From Deltaproteobacteria bacterium (GTDB lineage: Bacteria > Desulfobacterota > Desulfuromonadia > Desulfuromonadales > Geopsychrobacteraceae), in the NCBI GenBank assembly GCA_024280335.1, contig JAJRQI010000007.1, forward strand, positions 47,599 to 111,598: a DNA stretch of 64,000 bases. Direction: 5' to 3'. Under the pieces are notes generated by a model, which was given only the letters and a program-made list of their open reading frames with translations, was not told the DNA's origin and ran no database searches. Positions 58,178 through 64,000 of the stretch are shown here, in pieces (within the stretch, counting starts at the first letter, position 1; each line of letters starts with the position of its first letter). A program made the translations under genes and the position numbers.

Positions 58178-59182
58178 TCAGCAACAGCGGACCTCATCAT
58201 CGTCTGTAGGGGGATCAGCCAGAGTTCGTCGCACCAGGTAGCGCTCAAAAACTGCCTGCGGCAACAGGCGGATCAGTCGCCCGAGCAGGAAAATCACCAG
58301 CAGCGAAAAGAGCAACCGACCCCAGAACACCCCTGAGACATGGCCGCCGAGCAGCAGCATCACCAGGGTATCTTCGATCAGGCTGTGGCAGAGGCCCATC
58401 AACGCGATCGAGGCGAAAATATCTTTTTTGCTCAGCACCCCGGCCTGTGCTTCACGAATGATCAGGCCGCCGCCGTAGCTCAAGCCCAGGGTCATGCCGA
58501 TGATGGTGAGCGGCGCCGCCGCGCGGCCGATACCGAGCAGCGCCAGCAGCGGCTCCAGCAGTCGGGTCAGCAGCTCGCTGATGCCGAGTTTTTTCAGCAG
58601 CCGCAATAGCGCCATCAGGCAGAGGATGATGAAAAATATCGAAACCATGTTGCGCAGCTCGGCAAGAATCCAGGCCCCCCAGGCCGGATCGACCGGCGGC
58701 GGATTCCAGAGCGCCTGATTGGCCTGTTGCAGGGTGCCGCTGAACTGATAGCCGAGGTGCAGCAGCCAGCCGAGCAGCAGCGCACCGCCGATGCGCAGCA
58801 GCGCCATGGTACGAAACCGGGTTCCGGCCTTCTGGGCGATCCGCAGTTCAACCGGCAGGCCATGGGCGACCAGCATCATGCTGGTCAGCACCGTCACCTG
58901 CGCCACCGTCAGGTCGAGCGCCGGGGCCAGCGAGGCAAACACCACCATGCCGCCGTAGAGATTGGTGATCATCGCCGTCGCCCAGACCAGGCCGAGCTGT
59001 CCCGGCAGCCCGACCAGTTCCATCAGCGGGCCGAGCAACAGGCCGAGCTGATCGACCAGCCCCCACTGCTGCAGGAAGCGGGTGGCAATACTGATCGGGA
59101 TGATGATCTTGAACAGTTCGGCGCTGGTGCGCAGCGCATCGCGCAGTAGCTCCAGTGACGTTTGTTGCAGAACTTTCAGCAT
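58178..59182 (-). CDS. Nucleoside-recognition (Gate) domain membrane protein
   Basis: 334 aa with about eight hydrophobic segments in two homologous Gate halves: IIPISIATRFLQQWGLVDQL to YGGMVVFASLAP (first) and GRAAAPLTIIGMTLGLSYGGGLIIREAQ (second). Start: ATG at 59182 with AGGA nine bases upstream, preferred to a TTG three codons earlier. Relatives of SpmA/SpmB and FeoB membrane halves move ions or nucleosides; no transport substrate can be read from sequence. Its 5' end lies 5 bases from the preceding PNPOx-like gene, so the two are co-transcribed. Confidence 0.8.
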   Translation of the reverse strand: MLKVLQQTSLELLRDALRTSAELFKIIIPISIATRFLQQWGLVDQLGLLLGPLMELVGLPGQLGLVWATAMITNLYGGMVVFASLAPALDLTVAQVTVLTSMMLVAHGLPVELRIAQKAGTRFRTMALLRIGGALLLGWLLHLGYQFSGTLQQANQALWNPPPVDPAWGAWILAELRNMVSIFFIILCLMALLRLLKKLGISELLTRLLEPLLALLGIGRAAAPLTIIGMTLGLSYGGGLIIREAQAGVLSKKDIFASIALMGLCHSLIEDTLVMLLLGGHVSGVFWGRLLFSLLVIFLLGRLIRLLPQAVFERYLVRRTLADPPTDDDEVRCC

Positions 59183-59187
59183 CCGCT

Positions 59188-59646
59188 TCAATCCTGCGAC
59201 TGCTTGCCGCTCAGCTCGGCAATCAGCAACTTGTAGAGACAGGTCCCCTGGATGGCGGCCTCCGGATAGCTGAAATCGCCCTTTGCATACTGCGCCATGA
59301 TCAGATCCAGTCCCCGGCGTTTTTCCTCCAGCGTCTCGATAAACTCGATCCGACCGTGGCCGATCACGCTGCGATAGCGAGCTCCCCAGTTACAGGCCTG
59401 CTCCCCCGCGACGATTTCTTGCTCGAGGGAGATTTCAAAACCGACCAGCGGGCTCTGCCGCAGCAGCTCGATTTTTCGTCCTTCCAGCGCCGAATGAAAA
59501 TAGAGGGTTCCATCCCGATAACCATAATTGAGCGGGACAATGTAGGGGGCCGGTTCAGCTTTTATCGCCAGTCGACAGAGGGTTCCGCAGCGGATGATCT
59601 GTTCCAGTTCAGCCGGCTCGGTCACGGCTTTTTCGCTTCGACGCAT
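59188..59646 (-). CDS. Pyridoxamine 5'-phosphate oxidase-like FMN-binding protein
   Basis: 152 aa from the ATG at 59646, with AGGACTATC upstream. A split-barrel flavin-binding fold is indicated by CGTLCRLAIKAEPAPYIVPLNYGYRDGTLYFHSALEGRKIE (about 30-70) and the later VIGHGRIEFIETLEEK (about 104-119). This is the NimA/pyridoxamine-5'-phosphate oxidase-like group, which binds FMN or F420 and is usually of unknown substrate. It is followed after 5 bases by the Gate-domain membrane gene. Confidence 0.85.
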   Translation of the reverse strand: MRRSEKAVTEPAELEQIIRCGTLCRLAIKAEPAPYIVPLNYGYRDGTLYFHSALEGRKIELLRQSPLVGFEISLEQEIVAGEQACNWGARYRSVIGHGRIEFIETLEEKRRGLDLIMAQYAKGDFSYPEAAIQGTCLYKLLIAELSGKQSQD

Positions 59647-59951
59647 GATGATAGTCCTGTTTGTACAGCCGGGCAAAACCGCCCGACCAGAAGGAGAGTG
59701 ATGTTAACCAGAAAATTCTGCAACCGGAACTATAACGCCAGCGGTTCTGCAGGACAAGTCTGCTCATTAGAGGAACACAGCAAATAGCTGAAACAAAAAG
59801 GGTTTCCACTGTTTCATGATTGACAACCGCTCGAATCCTGCTATAAACAGGGCGGGCAGTTGGCGAATTTCAGTGCCGAAAAGCGAGCAGAGGCTTGGCC
59901 GGCGAACCAGAGCGTTGCATTCATTCTCCGCCGGCCGGCAAATGGACTGAT
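59647..59951. promoter_or_regulatory. 305-base divergent region, promoter and leader of the PAS kinase
   Basis: TTGACA (59820-59825), 16-base spacer, TATAAA (59842-59847) is a near-consensus sigma-70 promoter for the kinase. The resulting leader of about 100 bases contains an 8-base GC stem GGCCGGCG/CGCCGGCC (59897-59904 with 59929-59936) ending 15 bases before the start codon. Nothing else was seen. Confidence 0.65.
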
Positions 59952-62540
59952 ATGAAAAATCGCACTATCTACAACACAAAACAGACACCGGCAGTCTGGA
60001 TGATTGTTTTCACGCTGATCATCGCCGCAGCCATGCTCTACTCGCTGATCACCGGCAGCAGCCTGGCGGAGCGCTATGCTCCCCTGGTCGATGCAGCGAT
60101 GGAAATCAAACTTGAAGCGACCGCTGCGCACCTCTGGTTCGAGGAGATTATCAGCGGTGACCGAACCCTGAAGATCGAGGATGTTTTTGCCCACCTGGAT
60201 CAGGCGGAGAGGTACGCCCGAGCGATGCTCGAAGGGGATGAAAACCGGGAAGGCAAGTTCGTTCCGCTTGACAGCCCGATCCTGCGCGGCAAGGTCGAGC
60301 AGACCCTGGCGGGGATCATTGCTTTCAGAAAAATCGCCCGGGAAAGGTGGCAAGCACAAGCAGAATCCGGCATCGGCTCTGCTATTGACCAGCGGTTCGA
60401 CAAAATTTTCAACGATTTTCTGCTCGCCGCCGATCAGGTGGAAACCGTTCTGCAACGGGAGATGGAAAATCAATTTCAGCGCTTCAGTTCGCTGCAGAGC
60501 CTGCTGATCGTCGTTGTTGTGCTGCTCGGTGCATTTTTGGCCGTTGTGCTCAATCGCCACGAACGCAGACGCATCAGCGATCTGCTCAGCCTGCAAGCCC
60601 AGGAAGAAAACCTGCGCATCACCCTGGACTCCATCGGTGACGCGGTCATCGCGACAGACGCGCAAGGCAATATCAGCCGCATGAACCCGGTCGCTGCCGA
60701 CCTCACCGGCTGGACCGATGAAGACGCCCGGGGGAAACCGCTCAGCGAAGTGTTCAGGATTGTCCATGCCGAAACCGGGAAACCGGCCGCGAATCCAGTA
60801 AAGACGGTGCTGGGAAGCGGCAAGGTTGTCGGGCTGGCGAATCACACCCTGCTGCTGGCCAAAGATGGCAAAAAATACCAGATCTCCGATTCAGCGGCAC
60901 CGATCCGTGATCTTGCCGGAGCGATCTCCGGGGTGGTGCTGGTGTTCCGGGATGTTACCGAAGAGTATCGCATCCGCGAAGTGCTGCAAAAGAGCGAGCT
61001 GCGCTACCGGACCTTGTTTGAAAAATCGGCCGACGCCTTCCTGGTGATTGAAGGGGAACGGTTCGTCGACTGCAATCAGGCAACCCTGAAAATGTTACGC
61101 ATGGTGAGCAAGACAGAGTTGCTGAAAGCCCATCCCGCCGATCTTTCACCCGAACTGCAAGCCGACGGCCGCCCTTCGTTAGAAAAGGCGAATGAAATGA
61201 TCACCATTGCCTTCGCGCAGGGCAGCCATCGTTTCGAGTGGGATCATCTGCGGGCCGACGGCGAGGTCTTTCCCGCCGAGATTTCCTTGACCGCCATCCC
61301 CGGTCCGGGGCAGAAAATTCTGCATGTTGTCTGGCGCGACATCTCCAAGCGCAAACAGGCAGAACGCACCGTGCGGCAGTTGCGCAACTATCTGGCCAAC
61401 ATCATCGACTCGATGCCCTCACAGCTGATCGGCGTCGACACCGAGGGGCGGGTAACCCAGTGGAACCGCGAAGCCCAGCGGGTCACGGGCGTGGCGGCGC
61501 CGGATGCGGTCGGTCAACCGCTCAACAAGGTCATTCCGCGACTGGCCGTCGAGATGGACCGGATACATCAGGCCATCAGCAGCCGCAAACAGCTGAACGA
61601 CCCCAAGCGGCGCTATCAGCAGGCGGGTGAAACACGCTTCGAGGATGTCACCATCTACCCGCTGATCGCCAACGGGATCGAGGGTGCGGTGATCCGGGTC
61701 GATGATGTCACCGAGCGGGTGCGGATTGAAGAGATGATGGTGCAGAGCGAAAAGATGCTCTCGATCGGTGGACTTGCGGCGGGCATGGCCCACGAGATCA
61801 ACAATCCCCTGGCCGGGATGATGCAGACTGCCGAGGTCATCAGTCGCCGACTCAGTGAAAACCTGCCGGCCAATGACCGTGCAGCGGCAGAGGCGGGGAC
61901 AACTATGGCCGCAGTCCACGCCTTTCTGGAAAGTCGCAATATTCCGAAAATGCTTGTCCGCATCCGTGAATCGGGCGAACGTACGGCGCAGATCGTCTCC
62001 AACATGCTCAACTTCGCGCGCAAGAGCAGTGACGAAAGATCGAGCCATGATCTGGCCGAACTGCTCGATCGCAGCGTCGATCTGGCCGGCAGCCACTATG
62101 ACTTGAAGAAAAAGTATGATTTCCGACAGATCAAGATCGTGCGGGAGTACACAGCGGGTCTGCCGCCGATCCCCTGCGACTCCGGCACCATCCAGCAGGT
62201 CATGCTGAACATCCTGCGCAACGGTGCCGAGGCGCTGCAGGAGGCGAAGGCTGAAGACAGAAGACCACGCCTCACCCTGCGGCTGGCCCATGAAAAGGCG
62301 GCCGCTATGATCCGTCTCGAAATCGAGGATAACGGTCCCGGCATGGATAAAGAAACCAGCAAACGGATCTTCGAGCCTTTTTTCACCACCAAACCGACCG
62401 GCCGCGGCACCGGTCTGGGCCTGAGCGTCTCTTATTTCATCATTACCGAAAATCACGGCGGCGCAATGGCTGTCGAAACACAGCCCGGCCAGGGAACCAA
62501 GTTTATCATCCGCCTGCCGGTGGCGGGGAAGAAGTCATGA
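59952..62540 (+). CDS. Membrane-bound PAS histidine kinase
   Basis: 862 aa from the ATG at 59952; an in-frame extension upstream covers the leader hairpin and was rejected. Membrane helices at about 14-34 and 183-203 bracket a periplasmic sensor of about 145 residues. Three PAS domains follow (about 220-335, 350-480, 490-590), then HisKA with phospho-acceptor GMAHEINNPLAG (about 611) and an ATPase domain with NILRNGAEAL (753), DNGPGMD (793) and GTGLGLS (820). No response regulator is adjacent. A 20-codon open frame starting at 62537 overlaps its stop. Confidence 0.93.
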   Translation: MKNRTIYNTKQTPAVWMIVFTLIIAAAMLYSLITGSSLAERYAPLVDAAMEIKLEATAAHLWFEEIISGDRTLKIEDVFAHLDQAERYARAMLEGDENREGKFVPLDSPILRGKVEQTLAGIIAFRKIARERWQAQAESGIGSAIDQRFDKIFNDFLLAADQVETVLQREMENQFQRFSSLQSLLIVVVVLLGAFLAVVLNRHERRRISDLLSLQAQEENLRITLDSIGDAVIATDAQGNISRMNPVAADLTGWTDEDARGKPLSEVFRIVHAETGKPAANPVKTVLGSGKVVGLANHTLLLAKDGKKYQISDSAAPIRDLAGAISGVVLVFRDVTEEYRIREVLQKSELRYRTLFEKSADAFLVIEGERFVDCNQATLKMLRMVSKTELLKAHPADLSPELQADGRPSLEKANEMITIAFAQGSHRFEWDHLRADGEVFPAEISLTAIPGPGQKILHVVWRDISKRKQAERTVRQLRNYLANIIDSMPSQLIGVDTEGRVTQWNREAQRVTGVAAPDAVGQPLNKVIPRLAVEMDRIHQAISSRKQLNDPKRRYQQAGETRFEDVTIYPLIANGIEGAVIRVDDVTERVRIEEMMVQSEKMLSIGGLAAGMAHEINNPLAGMMQTAEVISRRLSENLPANDRAAAEAGTTMAAVHAFLESRNIPKMLVRIRESGERTAQIVSNMLNFARKSSDERSSHDLAELLDRSVDLAGSHYDLKKKYDFRQIKIVREYTAGLPPIPCDSGTIQQVMLNILRNGAEALQEAKAEDRRPRLTLRLAHEKAAAMIRLEIEDNGPGMDKETSKRIFEPFFTTKPTGRGTGLGLSVSYFIITENHGGAMAVETQPGQGTKFIIRLPVAGKKS

Positions 62541-62582
62541 GCCGACCGGCAAGCAAGCAACCCTCGCCACCCGCACGGGCCA

Positions 62583-63089
62583 CTAAAAGATCAATCTGAT
62601 TCGTGGATATTCGCCGTGCCCCTGCCGCAGACAACGTTCGACCTCGGCAATCAAGGGCGCAATCTCGATACCCAGGTAAACCCCTTTCGCAACCAGCAAC
62701 TTTCTTATGCCGCTTTCCGTCAGCAGGCGCGCTCCTCGTTCTTCACCGATAAAACGCTTCAACTGTGCTGCGGCCACCTGAATCAACCCCTGAACGAAAT
62801 GACCCGTCAGGGTCTCCTGTCCAGCCGCCAGCCAGACCGTTTCCAGCGCTTCGTGCGCCTCCCACCAGTAGCCGTGATTGAACAGATCGATGCCGTAGAG
62901 GTAGGCTTGACAGCCACGCCAGTCGTCGGCCGCGAAGCCGGCCAGATATTCTTCCTCTTGCGCGTAGGAATGGCCGGCGGGGTCACGGCGGGGATGGGGA
63001 ATTCCGGCGACAAACGGTAGGTAACGATAGCGGGGGAACGGGGTGTCGGTGTAACGGGACAGTTCGGGGTCGGTGAAAATCGGCGCCAT
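62583..63089 (-). CDS. DUF309 protein
   Basis: 168 aa. The DUF309 signature is FNHGYWWEAHEALETVWLAAGQET (about 70-93) followed by FVQGLIQVAAAQLKRFIG (about 98-115). It starts with a short hydrophilic stretch containing many proline/aromatic residues (PRYRYLPFVAGIPHPRRDPAG, about 20-40). GGGAG precedes the ATG. The family is widespread in bacteria and archaea with no assigned function. It is divergent from the ABC transporter gene. Confidence 0.85.
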   Translation of the reverse strand: MAPIFTDPELSRYTDTPFPRYRYLPFVAGIPHPRRDPAGHSYAQEEEYLAGFAADDWRGCQAYLYGIDLFNHGYWWEAHEALETVWLAAGQETLTGHFVQGLIQVAAAQLKRFIGEERGARLLTESGIRKLLVAKGVYLGIEIAPLIAEVERCLRQGHGEYPRIRLIF

Positions 63090-63224
63090 AGGACTTCTCC
63101 CTGGGAAGGGGCTGCAGAGTCACAATAGCAGAAATACGCTCACACTGCTTCTCTGCTAAACTGATGGCTGGGATGGGGGTAAATCTCCCTCTTCCCATAA
63201 GATAAAAAGACAGGATTTACACCC

Positions 63225-64000
63225 TTGAAGTATCCGCCACTTGCCAGCGACAACAAGCCACCGCCGAAACGTTTTTTCGACGTCTTCCGCTACAGCCGCC
63301 GAGCCCTGGAACTGGTCTGGTCGACCAGTCGCCGCTTGGCGCTGATTTTCGCCCTGCTGACCCTGGTTGCCGGGGTTCTGCCCGCAGCCGTGGCTTATAT
63401 CGGTCAGTTGATCGTCGATGGCGTGGTCGCAGCGATGGGCCAGCATCAGCAGACCGGCAGCGCCGACACCAGTTTCGTCGTCCTGTTCGTTGCCTGCGAA
63501 GCGGGTGTGGTTGCCCTGATTGCCGGATCACAGCGTGGCATCTCGGTCTGTCAATCGCTGCTGCGGGCGATGATGGGACAGCGGATCAATATGTTGATCC
63601 TGGAAAAAGCGCTGACCCTGAAGCTGGCCCACTTTGAGGATTCAGAATTCTACGACAAGCTGACCCGCGCCCGCCGCGAAGCCTCGACCCGCCCCTTGAG
63701 TCTGGTCACACGGACCTTCGGCCTGGTGCAGAATGGCCTCTCGCTGGTCAGTTACGGGGTACTGCTGGTACAGTTTTCCCCCTGGACGGTGCTGATCCTG
63801 ATCGCTGGCGGGTTCCCGGAATTGCTCGCCGAGGCAAAATTCTCCGGCGATAAATTTCGCCTGTTCCGCTGGCGTTCACCGGAAACGCGGATGCAGATGT
63901 ATCTGGAAACCGTGCTGGCCCGTGAGGATTCCGCCAAGGAGGTCAAACTGTTCCAGCTGGGTCCGAAGCTGCTGCAACGCTACCGGATGATCTTCGAAAA
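63225..64000 (+). CDS. ABC exporter, membrane-domain N-terminal part (truncated by window)
   Basis: 258 codons are in the window. The translation opens MKYPPLASDNKPPPKRFFDVFRYSRRA with a TTG start at 63225, preceded by AGGA nine bases upstream. Hydrophobic segments (LALIFALLTLVAGVLPAAVAYI, about 38-59, and two more) and the coupling region EDSEFYDKLTRARREAS (about 140-156) match the membrane domain of type-IV ABC exporters; the ATPase lies beyond the edge. This is the next gene after the divergent DUF309 gene. Substrate is unknown. Confidence 0.8.
   Translation, partial: MKYPPLASDNKPPPKRFFDVFRYSRRALELVWSTSRRLALIFALLTLVAGVLPAAVAYIGQLIVDGVVAAMGQHQQTGSADTSFVVLFVACEAGVVALIAGSQRGISVCQSLLRAMMGQRINMLILEKALTLKLAHFEDSEFYDKLTRARREASTRPLSLVTRTFGLVQNGLSLVSYGVLLVQFSPWTVLILIAGGFPELLAEAKFSGDKFRLFRWRSPETRMQMYLETVLAREDSAKEVKLFQLGPKLLQRYRMIFE

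Noticed and set aside
61419-62456. 345-residue minus-strand frame inside the PAS kinase
   Set aside because: Antisense to the HisKA/ATPase region with intact motifs; no start signal.
1-64000. tRNA, rRNA, integrase or transposase genes and att sites
   Set aside because: Intergenic gaps were read and no cloverleaf, rRNA segment, recombinase motif or flanking duplication was found. The Wadjet operon therefore has no visible mobile boundary in this window.

Overview
The window reads as a chromosomal segment of a strictly or facultatively anaerobic member of the Desulfuromonadales/Geobacterales group. The main indicators are an SfrAB-type NADPH:Fe(III) oxidoreductase pair, a sigma-54-controlled branched-chain amino acid transporter operon carrying an acyl-CoA synthetase, a fused isobutyryl-CoA mutase (IcmF), several c-di-GMP and sensor-kinase proteins, and moderately GC-rich, densely packed genes. 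No rRNA, tRNA, integrase, transposase, phage gene or CRISPR array was found. The assignment to a lineage is an inference from gene content only.

Layout. 1-5 kb: a minus-strand liv operon (livG, acyl-CoA synthetase, livH, livM, start of livK). 5.3-7.1 kb: a PAS/AAA+ sigma-54 activator. 7.4-10.7 kb: icmF on the plus strand. Near-consensus -24/-12 promoters precede both livG and icmF, so the activator probably controls uptake, activation and carbon-skeleton rearrangement of branched-chain substrates. 10.8-16.8 kb: plus-strand genes for an M24 peptidase, a CBS/DUF294 protein, PlsY, MltG and an arsenosugar-type AhpD-like/radical SAM pair. 16.9-22.6 kb: a cupin, sfrA, sfrB and a lipoprotein. 22.8-31.3 kb: housekeeping genes (grxC; nudix-rpe; rsmB-htpX; def-fmt-DUF116; tcdA-TSUP exporter; tatD). 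31.4-34.2 kb: an HD-GYP protein and an acuI/HxlR divergent pair. 34.2-37.8 kb: a three-gene operon of unknown exported or membrane proteins divergent from a TraB/TIKI-like membrane protein. 37.7-43.4 kb: a YhiN flavoprotein, the pncA-pncB salvage pair, a REC-REC-GGDEF protein and a SIMPL lipoprotein. 43.5-48.6 kb: a pyruvate dehydrogenase E1alpha-E1beta-E2 operon, a Glu/Leu dehydrogenase family enzyme and folA.

48.7-58.0 kb holds the clearest accessory system: a complete type I Wadjet plasmid-defence operon (jetA, jetB, jetC, jetD), followed on the same strand by a SNF2 ATPase with two SWIM zinc fingers. 58.2-64 kb: a gate-domain membrane protein coupled to a flavin-binding protein, a three-PAS histidine kinase, a DUF309 protein and the start of an ABC exporter.

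Intergenic DNA carries several palindromic repeats: REP-like elements at 24.3 and 30.6 kb, a proteobacterial-type inverted repeat at 39.0 kb with a degenerate relative at 41.2 kb, and a 129-nt foldable element at 46.9 kb. An unassigned structured leader precedes plsY at 13.74-13.80 kb.
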